NCBI GenBank assembly: GCA_030407085.1 | Contig: CM059583.1 | Span: 210,736,001-210,800,000 of the forward strand | DNA length: 64,000 bases | Origin: Trichopria drosophilae | Lineage: Eukaryota; Arthropoda; Insecta; Hymenoptera; Diapriidae | Reading direction: 5' to 3' | Part shown: one piece after another, positions 11,831-22,445 of the stretch | Position numbering within the stretch: the stretch's first letter is position 1 | How the letters are laid out: each line of letters starts with the position of its first letter | Notes under the pieces: generated by a model | Told to the model about the DNA's origin: nothing | What the model saw: the letters and a program-made list of their open reading frames with translations, nothing else | Database searches by the model: none | Made by a program: the position numbers and the translations under genes

Positions 11831-12386
11831 CCCCTAAATATTACAAGACAAAATATTATTGGGCAAAATCATGCCAAAATATTATTTTGACAAAATATTA
11901 TTTCTCTGAAATAAGCACAATTTAATAACTGAAAATAATTTTTATTAAGTGCATATGGCCACTTTATACAGAACACATGATCAACATCATGATCAACATT
12001 ATAAATAGACGTTATGAGCTACAGCACGTACATTTTTTAAATAATCACAATTATACAATCCCATGACCTCACTACAACATTCATACGCGCATCATAATCA
12101 ATATATTTCTTTTGTTTCCGACACGACACAACATTCAAGGAATTTTGACATAATAAATACGAGCGCCTAAGCAATATTTTTGATTACAAAAAAATAATAT
12201 CTAAATAATGTTTTGTCTACATAAGAGATTTGAATAAAATAATTCTATTTTGACATAACAATATTTTTTATTACAATATTTCGAATAATAATATTTTTTG
12301 ACTATTTTGTCGTGTGATGAATTGTCCTAATAATATTTTTACATGATATTTTGTCGAATATTATTTTGTCCAATAATATTTAGGGG
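11831..12386. mobile_element. MITE with CCCCTAAATATTA inverted ends
   Basis: CCCCTAAATATTA at the left matches the reverse complement of TAATATTTAGGGG at the right. Inside both ends the phrase GACAAAATATTATT or close variants recurs many times in both orientations, giving internally repetitive arms. There is no coding capacity. It ends only 22 bp before the next element. Confidence 0.6.
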
Positions 12387-12412
12387 TGTTACCCATATTA
12401 CACCTTGCTTAA

Positions 12413-13123
12413 CCTTTAGACTGCCGGAAATTCAATATTTTGACGCATCATAAAAACTTGTTTAATGTTTATTTTTAGACTAAAAAATATATTAATTTAT
12501 TATTATTTTCCCTTATTAAATTCATTTAAAATAAATTTAGATTATCGCATTATAAGGGTTGTTTTAAGTTTTATTGTAATTTTGACATAAAATTTAAATT
12601 CAGCGTCGAAAAGTACCCCGAAAATGTGTACTTACACCACAAAATAAATAAAACTTGAATACCATATTTGATGGGGTGGTTTTTTATTTTTAATTATTTC
12701 AGGGGTTGTTTTTGAATTTATTGTATTTTCGTCATTAGATTTGGATTCAATGTCGAAAAATACTCCGGAAAAGTGTATCTGCACTATAAAATAAATAAAA
12801 TTTGAATCCTGGTGAAATATCTTTAAAACAACCCTTAAAATTTGACTATCAACCCTTCAAAATGTTTTAAATATTTAATTAAATCTACAAATTTAACTTA
12901 TATAATGTTCTCATCAAGATAGAAGCGTTTTCTACTATTAAAAATACATTTTTTTAAAATTTGAAATTTTTTAACTTTAGAAGTTCCGTTCCCTGCCGGA
13001 GAATCAATATATTGACGCACCTCATGATCTACACTTTGTGTATGATCAATCATTGATATGTGGTACCTTAAATACCAGTTTTCTGAGGGTGATATGCTCT
13101 TCTAAATCCCGGCAGTCTAAAGG
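12413..13123. mobile_element. piggyBac-like non-autonomous element with TTAA duplication
   Basis: The ends CCTTTAGACTGCCGG and CCGGCAGTCTAAAGG are near-perfect inverted repeats. TTAA lies directly outside both (12409-12412 and 13124-13127), the piggyBac target duplication. Inside are two direct copies of a block of about 110 bp (around 12555-12665 and 12700-12805), each with GTCGAAAARTACYCCG and ending in AAATAAATAAAA(C/T)TTGAA. No transposase is encoded. Mobilisation in trans by a piggyBac transposase is inferred. Confidence 0.75.
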
Positions 13124-13127
13124 TTAA

Positions 13128-13840
13128 GCCGTAAATTTTAAACATAAATGTAGTAATGTCGATTGATGTGGTCTACGAATAATGCAGATCGTGTTAATAA
13201 ACTAGGAAAAGTATGATAGCAGCATTTACAAAATACTGTTTAAATGTAAATAACATGTAATTTTTATTTATTTTCTTTGAAAGTATACCTCAAATAAAAA
13301 CTAATGTAAAACTTGACAACACCCACAACACTACATCAGTAAAATGTTGCACGTTTCACACTCATTCGGAAAAATAAAGTTTACTAAATAGTGTTGAATA
13401 ATCTGTAGGGTTGATTTTATTTATTTTTATATTTGTTCTATTATTTAATACTTTTAACACTGTCTACACACTCCGGGTACGAAGTAAAAATTTAGGTTAT
13501 GTTATTGACGTGTGACGTATCAATTCTTAGAAAGATTCAGATCGGTAAGGTAGGAGCTTTATACAGTGTCGATAATTGCTGAAAAATAAAATTATTGCAA
13601 GTGTTATATAATTTAAAAATTCGTTTTTTTAAACAATTACACGGGATTATAACCGTTCATCGAATTAATACTGGACATAATTTTGATTTTCACAATATTA
13701 AAACTTGCTATGAACATCATACATTTAAAAGACAACATATAAAAAATTTCTTTATTAAATGCAATATAAACGTTGTTAACATAAGATTCGAAAAATTGCA
13801 ATTACCAGAAACTTATTTTTCATTAATTGAATTTTAAACA
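13128..13840. other. AT-rich intergenic stretch, no gene seen
   Basis: An 80-codon plus-strand frame at 13595-13837 resembles no family and is AT-driven. Nothing else is supported. Confidence 0.4.
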
Positions 13841-14272
13841 CTGCCGAAAAAATACTATAGAAAACGATTCAGAAAACATATAGAGCACCATACAAATTAT
13901 AATTATTAAGAAAAAAAGTAGCTAAATACCTGAATATTAACATTATAAAAATGTTGAGGGTTTTCAATTTTATTAAAAACTTCAGTCAAAACTTAAAAAA
14001 GTAAGAAATATTGCGAATCCCGTGTAAAAAGACCTCTAAAACCTATGACTTTGCACCATACAAAGTTAAATTTAGGACGAAGTCTTTTTACACGGGATTA
14101 ACAATATTTTACTGTTTAAAGTTTTTAAATAAGTTTTTAATAAAATTGTAAGCCCTCAACATTTTTATAACGTTAATATTCAGGTATTTAGTTACTTTTT
14201 TTCTTAGTAAATACAATTTGTATGGTGTTCTATATGTTTTCTGAATCGTGTTCTATAGTATTTTTTCGACAG
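13841..14272. mobile_element. Foldback MITE, about 190-bp arms and 48-bp loop
   Basis: The left arm (13841-14033) begins CTGCCGAAAAAATACTATAG. The reverse complement of the right arm (14082-14272) begins CTGTCGAAAAAATACTATAG. Both arms reach inward to a shared CCGTGTAAAAAGAC. There is no coding capacity and no clear target duplication. Confidence 0.7.
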
Positions 14273-14819
14273 GGAACCGTTTTCTTTTAGAACTTTTAAT
14301 AAATTCTGATTTATACTTACTTTACTTAGTCGTCAATGTTTTTGTTTTCATAATATTCGTTATACAAAAGTGAATTCACAGTCACTTGCCTGTTTGCTTT
14401 TACATAGTCACAATACATTATTTTTCTTCTTACTAACCATACTTTATACTTACAATATTTTATAAACAGATTTTTACAGTACACCGCATCTTTAAAGATA
14501 TAACCATGAAACCATATTCAACAATCCACATTTTCTAAAGGTAAGAAGAAAAATGTCAGTTTTTTTATTTTATGATTTTTCTTTCATTTTCATTATAATT
14601 ACAAAAGAATATTTTTAAATTACATTCATTTTATGCTATTTTTTTTCAAAAAAATTGTTTTCCTTTCCTCCTTGTTTGTTTCTTTTCTTTTCTTTATATT
14701 CTTTTGACTTTTTTGCATCAATTCGTTTTTTTCATAAAAATCTTTTGTATTTTCTTTTTGGATTTTCAATTTTTTCATATAATTTTTACCTTATTATATA
14801 TAATTTTAGATTAAATGTT

Positions 14820-14848
14820 CTGAAGAGGACCAAATTTTCGGTCGAAAC
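14820..14848 (+). ncRNA. Hammerhead-ribozyme-like core motif (candidate)
   Basis: CTGAAGA is followed by a G, a GACC/GGTC hairpin and GAAAC, the order of the hammerhead catalytic core (CUGANGA, stem II, GAAA). Stem II pairs only if the first G is left unpaired, so the fit is imperfect. Penelope-like retroelements are known to carry such ribozymes in their terminal repeats. Stems I and III were not verified. Confidence 0.3.
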
Positions 14849-15088
14849 GTTAAATTTTTTGGGGTTTTTGTATTTTATCCTGTTGTCATTATTTCCGTTA
14901 TCCAAAAATAATGATGTCAAAAATTACTTCTTGAACGAGATTGGAATGATATTGCTGAAGATGAGTGGAATCGATCGTGAGAAGCGGATTGTAATCGTTT
15001 CGAAGAAAATTCTGGCACTGAACTTGATCGTGATTTTGCGAATGTCTCAAGGAATAGTGATCTAACGATAGATAATCTGCACTTTGGA
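14849..15088. other. Short AT-rich flank of the nested element
   Basis: This holds the tail of a pyrimidine-rich stretch and the left flank of the MULE insertion. No gene is supported, although a long AT-driven frame crosses it. Confidence 0.35.
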
Positions 15089-15097
15089 ATAATATAA

Positions 15098-15131
15098 GGT
15101 GGCACGTCGTTTCATCACAGTGCTTTTCATC
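15098..15131 (+). repeat. MULE left terminal inverted repeat
   Basis: Matches the right end at 29740-29773 in reverse complement, with a few mismatches near the tip and an exact TTTCATCACAGTGCTTTTCA core. Further TTTCATCACA-type repeats continue inward to about 15210. Confidence 0.8.
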
Positions 15132-15230
15132 ACATACATTGTTTCATCAAAAGTACAATTTCATCACACACATTTCATCACACAAACATTTCATCATACA
15201 AATATTTCATAAAAAAAAAGGTCATCATAT

Positions 15231-15419
15231 TGAACTATTTAACGAAATTAATTTGATTTTTATTGGACGTGTTTCCTTTTCTATGATTATGCATAGACTA
15301 ACTTGACAGGTGACAGCTTCAAAACCCGACAAATGACATACGTGTAGACAAGAGAATGAAGGAACATGAACATATGAATATAAATATTAATTAGAGTATA
15401 AAAATACAAGTTCCTTACA
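15231..15419 (-). repeat. Candidate Gypsy 3' LTR
   Basis: Read on the minus strand, a purine tract (GACGGGGG, 15429-15422) is followed by TGTAAGGAAC (from 15419), and about 190 bp later the segment ends AATAGTTCA at 15231. TG...CA borders, a preceding polypurine tract and an internal AATAAA fit a short LTR. No partner LTR exists at the other end of the Gypsy remnant, so the boundaries rest on these signals alone. Confidence 0.45.
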
Positions 15420-15820
15420 TTACCCCCGTCTGAAAAGAATTGTCGACCCCGACAAATATATCAAAGTACCCATCTGATGAGAACAAAGTATATATATTTG
15501 GAATTTACATAACTTCTAATGTACATATACCTTGCCGTGCTCTCATCCTACTGTCAAAAATAAAAAAAGAAAATGCCCAAGAAAAACCGATGGCACGTAA
15601 ACAACTTGGGTGACAGTTTACAAGCTAAAAGCTGGAATTTAAATAATTATTTTTACTTAATGTCTATAACACTTATCACTTTCACTATTACGAATATATA
15701 GATTCTTCAAACAAAAGACCATTGGTAGGAGAGCATCAAAGAGTCATGTTTTCTGAAAAATTAAAATATTTACAGGTATATGTGTCCTTTTAATTATCTT
15801 AAAATCTTAAAAAAATATAT
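15420..15820 (-). other. Non-coding 3' region of the Gypsy element
   Basis: This lies between the integrase stop and the candidate LTR. It includes the purine tract next to the LTR. No open frame is supported, and the spacing fits an internal untranslated segment. Confidence 0.4.
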
Positions 15821-16738
15821 TTAATCTATGTATGGCGTCAATCTATTTACATGGACTATTTTGTATTTTACGTTAGGGATTTTATTAATTCTAAAAACGA
15901 CTTCATTCAATTTAGTTTTGATAACATAAGGTCCTTCCCAATTAGATTGTAATTTCGGACATCTTCCTTTGACACTACGGGGAGCAAAGAGCCAAACTCT
16001 ATGTCCTACTTCGAAAGAATTCAAATATTTTTTAGTATCATAAAATGATTTCATTTGGAGTGATTTCAAAGATAAATTTTCCCTCGTAATATCATGAACT
16101 AAATTTAATTTATCTCGCAATTCAACAATGTATTCTGGTAGTGACTTAATGTTGTCATTTGAAGAATATACATGTCCTCTAAGTAAGTCTAAAGGAAGTT
16201 TAATTTCTCGACCAAATAATACCATAGCAGGAGAAAATTCAGTGGTGTTATGTTTTGAAGAACGATATGCTAGAAGAAAATAAGAAATCCAAGAATCCCA
16301 GTCTTTTTGATGCTTAGAAACGAATTTGGAAAGAAAATCTAAAATTGTTCTATTCAATCGTTCAACAACACCATTTGATTGCGGATGAAGAGGAGTAGTT
16401 CGAGTTTTATGTATCCCTAATAAATTTAACATTTCTTTAAAAATAGTTGATTCAAATTCAGGACCTTGATCAGAATGAATTTCCAATGGAATCCCAAATT
16501 GTGAGATAATCTGAGAAATTACAATTTCCACAATTGTTAAAGCATGGCGATTCGGAATAGCAAAAATTTCGGGCCATCTCGTGAAATAATCGGTAATAAC
16601 TAACAAATATTTATTTCCGGAGAAAGATTTTGGAAGTGGACCTAAAATATCAATTCCTAATCGGTCAAAAGGAGCCCCTGTATTATAAATTTGAAATTCT
16701 CCAACATTTCGTTTAGAAGGACCTTTTTTGAGAAACAA
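15821..16738 (-). pseudogene. Gypsy integrase, core and C-terminal part
   Basis: An open frame of about 305 codons carries the integrase core: Asp in FDRLGIDILG, Asp in HSDQGPEFE and Glu in SNGVVERLNR, forming the D,D-35-E triad. A C-terminal domain has GHRVWLFAPR, WEGPYVI and HVNRLTPY. The N-terminal zinc-binding part is upstream (16739-16860) in another frame and contains an in-frame stop, so the full integrase is broken. It belongs to the Gypsy remnant. Confidence 0.8.
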
Positions 16739-17667
16739 ACCTTACAAGACTTGCACCACAATTCAACATCAAGTCTACACGAAGATCAATAATATCGTTC
16801 TCTAATTCTAGCTAATGTTTTATTAATGCCAAAATGACCAGCAGTTACAGAATTATGTGCTTCTATTAGAATATGTTTAATTACACTTTTAGGAACAATA
16901 ATTTGTAAAACAGTTTTTGAATTGTCCGGAGATTCCCAACGTTTATATAAAATATCATTTTTAAGTTCTAACGAGTCCCAATATGAAAGATAAATCTTAA
17001 AAGAATTGCCAAAATGAGAAACAGAATTCCAAACAGGAATTAAATTTTTTTTTTTGATTCCAGTAATAATTTAATTTCAGGATCATTATTTTGAGCATTT
17101 AGTATATCACAAGTAGTACGAAAAACATTTTTAATCTGTGGATTACATTTTTTAAATAACTGTTGGCACTTATGACATTCGCATATCATTCGCGATAAAC
17201 CATCTGCATTAGAATGATTTTTTCCAGGACGATATTCAAGATTATGATAACTCTTTCAAAAGAATTGTGTGAACTATCATTATAATAAACTTGAGAAAGT
17301 ACAGTACCTATACCAAAATTAGAAGCATCACTATCTAATATAAAAGATTTATCAAATCTTGGAAATTGAATAATAGGAGGTGAACTTAATGCTTTTTTTA
17401 GTTGATCAAAACTTAATTGAGCTGAATCGGTCCATAAAAATTGTTTCTCCTGTTAGGAAATGAAGAGGACTAGCAATAGTCGCAAAATCTTTAATAAACT
17501 ATCTATAATAAGAACAAAAACCTAAGAAAGATCGAAGACTTTTATTACAAGGAATTGGCCAATTATTAGAAATAGCTGAAACTTTTTTTTGATCTGCTCG
17601 AATACCTTGATCTGAAATCAAATGACCGAAATAAACTAATTCATTTTGTAAAAAACAACATTTTTTT
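16739..17667 (-). pseudogene. Gypsy RT C-terminus, RNase H remnant and integrase zinc region, broken
   Basis: Multiple frames are needed to read this region. Next to the Copia insertion is the end of the reverse transcriptase with a FLGFCSYYR motif. Then follows the start of RNase H (FILDSDASNFGIGTVLSQ). The RNase H interior is missing: the sequence jumps near 17250 to the family's RPGKNHSNADGLSR tail. The integrase zinc segment (GHFGINKTLARIRERYY) follows, with a stop directly after it. This is a decayed pol. Confidence 0.65.
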
Positions 17668-17672
17668 AGATT

Positions 17673-17982
17673 TGTTGGTTATAAATGAAATAGGCACTTT
17701 ATTTCAAACGAGATTGATGTTTTTATTGTCAATGCTTTGTAACAAATAGTCGATAGAAAAATTAAATAAAATAAACTTTATAATCTCTAAGTGATTCCTC
17801 GTCATACGCCTTGATTGCGCGACCGTGCTCAACTAACGGAAAACGGAGAGACCACGAACAACAGAACATTAATACACACATACCGTTATTCATAACAATC
17901 CATGTTTACTTATTTGAATGTCGAGACGCACACGCAGATAATAATACTGAAAGTCAAAATTACGAAAAGCAATTGTTCAACA
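17673..17982 (-). repeat. Copia 3' LTR
   Basis: 310 bp, TG...CA bordered on both strands, differing from the partner LTR at about three positions (for example near 17791 and 17934-17941). Confidence 0.95.
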
Positions 17983-17994
17983 CTCCCCCTCTTT
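17983..17994 (-). other. Copia polypurine tract
   Basis: On the minus strand AAAGAGGGGGAG abuts the 3' LTR, the expected plus-strand priming site for reverse transcription. Confidence 0.8.
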
Positions 17995-18071
17995 GAGTAT
18001 TTTCTTGATCACCATAAACGTACATCTTGCTTTTACTGAGTTTACACTAAGCTATAGTTTTTTACAAACAC

Positions 18072-18746
18072 CTAAGGTTTCACGCAATCTTTCAAACCCG
18101 ACTTTTGGCATGGCTTTATGATATGAATAAAATGATACTGAATGTCCACGTGCTTGGTTCGTTTATGAAATTCGGGATTTTTGACTAACCGAATAGCTGA
18201 CTGATTGTCGATATATAACATCGTGGCACCAGCACATGGGCATCCAAGGTCGTCTAACATCTTTCGCAACCAGATGATTTCCCTAGACGCAAGACTAGCC
18301 GCAACATATTCGGCTTCAGTGGTGCTCAACGTGACCATACGTTGTCGTTGCGAGCACCATATAATCTGAGCACCTAACATTTTGAATACGTATCCTGAGG
18401 TCGATCGTCGCGTACTTACATCACCTGCATAATCGGAGTCACAGGAACATTCTAAATCGGATAAGCTTCCATTAGCTTCATACAATAGGCCATGATTTAC
18501 TGTACCTATCAGATAACGCAATACTCTCTTTGTTGCTTCCTAATGAGTTCGACTAGGATTATTTAAAAATCTACTAAGGACCCCTACTGAAAATGACAGA
18601 TCTGGTCTCGTTCCATTCGCCAAAAACAACAACGACCCTTCAGCCTTACGATAAGGTATATTAATCGGTTCTTCAAACTCACTCGCGTCATCTCGCATGT
18701 CTAAACTGCACTCCATTGGAGTACTCAAGGGTTTTGCATCATTCAT
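18072..18746 (-). pseudogene. Copia RT end and RNase H, with stop and deletion
   Basis: This continues the Copia polyprotein in a frame shifted by one base at an A-run near 18755 relative to the main frame. It carries the end of the RT (KPLSTPMEC, RPDLSFSVGVLSRFL) and RNase H (CDSDYAGD, TLSTTEAEYVAAS, IDNQSAIRL). A stop (TAG) sits at 18540-18542, between RTH and the ATKRVLRYL segment, where relatives usually have tryptophan. Near 18118 the sequence jumps from QYHFI to a PKVGFERLRE-like tail in another frame, so a stretch of the usual C-terminus is missing. Confidence 0.85.
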
Positions 18747-21321
18747 TTTTAAACCGATTCAAAACTCGAAGAGCATACATGTTTTGGTGAATGAACAGGG
18801 AGCGCTTTAGCCTATCTCGCTCGATTTGAATTCCTACAAAAATGCCCGGTTCGGTTACCGTAATCTCGAATTCATTTTTCAAAATATTGATTACTATATC
18901 TAGCGATTCTTGTGATTCACTCATAATGAGTCCATCGTCAACGAACAAGGATAAAAATATTTTTGCATTATTAATAAAACCGATATACACAGATGTATCC
19001 GACAAGCACACCCGAAAACCGTATCGCGACAGGAAAGAAACGAATGTTCGGTTCCAGCACCGAGAGGCCTGCTTGAGTCCGTAAAGGGCCTTGTTTAACT
19101 TGCACACTTGATTTTCACCATCGCCAGGAACACTCACTCCCTCTGGGATCTTCATGTATATGTCTTCCTGCAGATTCCCATACAGGAAGGCCGTCTTTAC
19201 GTCAAACTGACAAATCTCTAGGTCATCGCGTGCTGCCATTGCCAGAAGCATCCGTAGAGTGTCATATCTGACAACCGGCGAAAAAGTCTCATCGTAATCG
19301 ATCCCTTTTTGTTGTCGAAATCCTCGTGCACACAAACGAGCCTTATATCTGTTCATTTTTCCAGATTTCGAGGGTTGAATCTTAAAGACCCATTTGGAGT
19401 CGATAACGTTCTTGTCCGCTGGCTTCGGAACTATAGACCATGTTCCATTTTTGGAGTGCGCCTGAAGTTCATCTTCGATGGCTTCGACCCACTTTTCGGA
19501 GTCCGAACAGGAAACTGCATCATTGTATGTCAGCGGTTCATTTATCATGGCAGCATTCGCTTCATACCGTATCGGAGGACGAATGCTCCGTCTATCCCGA
19601 AGATTTGGTGGATCCACCATCGGTACATTCTTTTTCGCTGGTCGCTGGTCTTCACTGTTCTTCTCTAATTCTCGTACTTCTTCTTCTTCGATATTCTCAA
19701 CCTCTGGTACGACCATGTCATCTTGTATGACCTGGTCCATCTCGACGTCCAATGTTTCTTTGGCAGGTTTCGGGGGCTCATCCGTTTCAAATAAATTGAA
19801 ATCAATCTTGACGTTCTTCTCCGTGGGTAGGTCAGATAGGCTATTCTGTACGTTTTCTTTAAAAACAACATCTCGTGAAACCACAATTTTCTTCGTTACA
19901 CAGTCATAGAGTCTGTAATTTCGAGAGTTAGATTGATATCCAACTAATATGGCCTTATTCGCCTTAGCATCCAATTTCTTGCGAAATAATTTGGGAATAT
20001 GGACATATGCGATAGATCCAAAAATTCTTAAATGGGAAATGTGTGGTTTCTTACCGAACCATGATTCGAAGGGAGTCAACTTATTATTCGTGGAGTTTGG
20101 AGTCCTGTTGAGAAGGTATACTGCAGCATTGACTGCTTCTCCCCACAGAAACTTTGGTAGATCCTTCGCAATCAACATCGCTCTGACACTTTCTACGATG
20201 GTTCGATTTTCCCTCTCCGCTTTGCCATTTTGTTGAGGTGTATAAGGGGCTGTGGTTTCGTACTTAATTCCCTTGGCATCTAGGTACTTCGTCATTCTAT
20301 CGTTGTAAAACTCTTTTCCATTGTCTGAACGCAAAGCCTTTAAAGAACGATTTAAATAATTACTAATATGTTTTTCAAAGTCAACAAACCGTTCATATAC
20401 GTCAGACTTATGTTTTAAAAAATAAACAAAACGGTAACCAGTCGCATCATCTTTAAGTGTCAAAAAATACCTCGATCCACCAATCGAGTCAACCTGCATG
20501 GGACCACAGAGGTCAGCATGAAATAAATCACCTTGTTGATTTAAGGATTTATTATCCCCCATCTTTCGAAACGGTAGTCGATGCGACTTTGACAATTTGC
20601 ATGCCTCGCAAAAGAAATTATTGCCGCCAGACATTACACCACCTTCGACTAAATTATTCTTAAACATATTTTGAAACGTGGTTTCATTTATATGTCCGAA
20701 TCTTTCGTGCCATGTCAACGCATCGCAGGTTGAAACATTTGCTTGTATGTTCATAACTGATTTAATAAAAATTCTGTACATGTTGTTACCTTGTCGTACA
20801 CCTTGAACCATAGTCTTTCCGTTATAGAGAAAACAAATTTCATTGTTTACAAAACGCACCTCATAACCTCGCTTTGTACACATTCCCACGGAGAGCAAAT
20901 TCTTCTTCAATTCCGGCACATACAGTACTTCAGTCATCTCTCCCGAAATCCATTCACCATCGATTAATCTCTTGATCGAAATTGTGCCAATTCCTTTAAT
21001 CTCGCACGGTGCATCATTTCCAAGTCCAACAAAATCGCCGGAGCGAGGTGAAAACTCCATAAACCATTCCCGATGGAACGTCATGTGACACGAAGCACCA
21101 CTGTCGGAGAGCCACACGTCGGTAATGTTGCGATTCAGGATTTCTTCTCTTTTCGGGCAGATGGCGCCATTCGCGCAACTGAATCCACTGCTGCCAACAG
21201 CCGTTGCCACAAGGGCTTGGAATTCGGCGTCCGATTTGAATTTTTGTTTACCTCGTTGACCTTTCCTTTTCCGACAATTATTCGCGAAATGCCCCGGTTT
21301 CTTGCAGTAGTAGCATGTCAT
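18739..21321 (-). CDS. Copia Pol: zinc knuckle, protease, integrase, reverse transcriptase
   Basis: A long frame of 860 codons. In order: CCHC knuckle CYYCKKPGHFANNC (residues 3-16), aspartic protease DSGAS (73-77), the GAG-pre-integrase HH-CC region (HERFGHIN...CEACKLSKSHR), integrase core with DLCGPM, LRSDNGKEF and QQNGKAERENRT as the D,D,E residues, then the reverse transcriptase with FDVKTAFLYGNL and FVDDGLIMS as the metal-binding motif. Copia normally makes one Gag-Pol polyprotein. Here Gag lies in a different frame just upstream and the 3' part continues in yet another, so this copy is split by two frame breaks. Confidence 0.92.
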   Translation of the reverse strand: MTCYYCKKPGHFANNCRKRKGQRGKQKFKSDAEFQALVATAVGSSGFSCANGAICPKREEILNRNITDVWLSDSGASCHMTFHREWFMEFSPRSGDFVGLGNDAPCEIKGIGTISIKRLIDGEWISGEMTEVLYVPELKKNLLSVGMCTKRGYEVRFVNNEICFLYNGKTMVQGVRQGNNMYRIFIKSVMNIQANVSTCDALTWHERFGHINETTFQNMFKNNLVEGGVMSGGNNFFCEACKLSKSHRLPFRKMGDNKSLNQQGDLFHADLCGPMQVDSIGGSRYFLTLKDDATGYRFVYFLKHKSDVYERFVDFEKHISNYLNRSLKALRSDNGKEFYNDRMTKYLDAKGIKYETTAPYTPQQNGKAERENRTIVESVRAMLIAKDLPKFLWGEAVNAAVYLLNRTPNSTNNKLTPFESWFGKKPHISHLRIFGSIAYVHIPKLFRKKLDAKANKAILVGYQSNSRNYRLYDCVTKKIVVSRDVVFKENVQNSLSDLPTEKNVKIDFNLFETDEPPKPAKETLDVEMDQVIQDDMVVPEVENIEEEEVRELEKNSEDQRPAKKNVPMVDPPNLRDRRSIRPPIRYEANAAMINEPLTYNDAVSCSDSEKWVEAIEDELQAHSKNGTWSIVPKPADKNVIDSKWVFKIQPSKSGKMNRYKARLCARGFRQQKGIDYDETFSPVVRYDTLRMLLAMAARDDLEICQFDVKTAFLYGNLQEDIYMKIPEGVSVPGDGENQVCKLNKALYGLKQASRCWNRTFVSFLSRYGFRVCLSDTSVYIGFINNAKIFLSLFVDDGLIMSESQESLDIVINILKNEFEITVTEPGIFVGIQIERDRLKRSLFIHQNMYALRVLNRFKNE

Positions 21322-22010
21322 TTCAGCCTTGCGTCCTTTAATGACCTCTGTTGAGGTTTTCCAGTTTGCGGCTCCGAATTTCGTTTCCGCTGAAAACTAA
21401 ATGCTGCGCATGCATTCATTTCGACTTCCTTTTCAGTCACCCGCTTTTCTTCCTGTAGAAGACGTTCCTGCAAAATGTCGAGTTTTTGCTCTTTTAGGTC
21501 GACGTTGTTCCACGCAGAAACGAATGCATCGAATTTCGATGGCAATCCATCTATGATTTTAGCGACAATCGAGAGATCAGACATCTCTTCGCCAATTTCT
21601 TTCAAGGCTCTTGCCTCGTTCCTGATTTTAGTTATGAACTGCAACACGGTTTCACTGGAATCCATCCTATGCAGACGATGAAACTTTTGTAGAAGTCCAA
21701 GTTTGTTCGTTTCCGATTTTTGTTCGTGGATATTACACAGTTGTTTCCACATTTGCGCGGCTGTCTCACAGATGATCAAATTTTCCAACTGTTCCGGAGT
21801 AACTGCGGTCGATAGAATGAACATCGCTTTTGCGTTGTTTTTGACCCATGCTTCACCATCGGGCTTCGTCAAATCTGTTGGCTTATCTTTTTCGCTTTCT
21901 ACTATACTTTTTAATCCACATGAAACGAGCACCATTTGAATTTGAAATTTCCACGTCTGGAAATTTGAACCGTCGAACTTTATCATGTGGTGCACGTTTG
22001 GTTCCGCCAT
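21318..22010 (-). CDS. Copia Gag
   Basis: The start at 22010 (MAEPNVHHMIKFDGSNF) is chosen over an upstream in-frame ATG because Copia Gag typically begins near the FDGxNF/W segment and the earlier stretch is leader sequence. The product has the UBN2-type Gag domain (KFDGSNFQTWKFQI, ...AQMWKQL, LLQKFHRLHRMD). It lacks its own CCHC knuckle, which is at the beginning of the Pol frame, one base out of register; a frameshift between about 21320 and 21380 separates them. Confidence 0.85.
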   Translation of the reverse strand: MAEPNVHHMIKFDGSNFQTWKFQIQMVLVSCGLKSIVESEKDKPTDLTKPDGEAWVKNNAKAMFILSTAVTPEQLENLIICETAAQMWKQLCNIHEQKSETNKLGLLQKFHRLHRMDSSETVLQFITKIRNEARALKEIGEEMSDLSIVAKIIDGLPSKFDAFVSAWNNVDLKEQKLDILQERLLQEEKRVTEKEVEMNACAAFSFQRKRNSEPQTGKPQQRSLKDARLK

Positions 22011-22112
22011 TTTTATTTTCAAAACGGAAAATTTACACGAGTGAGCACACACTCCACTGAGATTATACACTGTCTCACTTCTATCGACTGGCAAGCAAAA
22101 CTTTATTGCCAC

Positions 22113-22130
22113 GTGCCTGGGCCCATAACC
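22113..22130 (-). other. Copia primer binding site (initiator Met tRNA anticodon region)
   Basis: Directly after the 5' LTR the minus strand reads GGTTATGGGCCCAGGCAC. It is complementary to the anticodon arm of eukaryotic initiator tRNA-Met (CTGGGCCCATAACC), the half-tRNA priming known for Copia. It is a primer site and not a tRNA gene. Confidence 0.85.
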
Positions 22131-22440
22131 TGTTGGTTATAAATGAAATAGGCACTTTATTTCAAACGAGATTGATGTTTTTATTGTCAATGCTTTGTAA
22201 CAAATAGTCGATAGAAAAATTAAATAAAATAAACTTTATAATCTCTAAGTGATTCTTCGTCATACGCCTTGATTGCGCGACCGTGCTCAACTAACGGAAA
22301 ACGGAGAGACCACGAACAACAGAACATTAATACACACATACCGTTATTCATAACAATCCATGTTTACTTATTTGAATGTCGAGGCGCACATGCAGATAAT
22401 AATACTGAAAGTCAAAATTACGAAAAGCAATTGTTCAACA
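22131..22440 (-). repeat. Copia 5' LTR
   Basis: 310 bp, almost identical to 17673-17982. It serves as promoter-side LTR because the element reads on the minus strand. The AGATT duplication follows at 22441-22445. Confidence 0.95.
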
Positions 22441-22445
22441 AGATT

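Larger units (their letters stand above)
17673..22440 (-). mobile_element. Copia LTR retrotransposon, 4768 bp, recent but defective
   Basis: Two 310-bp LTRs (17673-17982 and 22131-22440) begin TGTTG and end CAACA. They differ at about three positions, indicating a young insertion. AGATT flanks both sides (17668-17672 and 22441-22445), the 5-bp target duplication. Transcription runs on the minus strand, so the right LTR is the 5' one. The polyprotein order is Gag, CCHC, protease, integrase, reverse transcriptase, RNase H, as in Copia. Frame breaks and a deletion near the 3' end disable the product. Confidence 0.95.

Noticed and set aside
14655..15065. 136-codon hydrophobic frame
   Set aside because: It is Phe/Leu/Ile-rich from T-rich DNA and has no family motif.
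15105..15215. Regular TTTCATCACA repeats that look array-like
   Set aside because: They are degenerate, without uniform repeats or unique spacers, and mirror the other end of the MULE; not a CRISPR array.
19309..19909. Plus-strand open frames of 96-143 codons
   Set aside because: They are antisense to the Copia Pol frame and resemble nothing.
22113..22130. Match to initiator tRNA-Met
   Set aside because: Only the anticodon arm matches and it abuts an LTR, so it is a primer binding site and not a tRNA gene.
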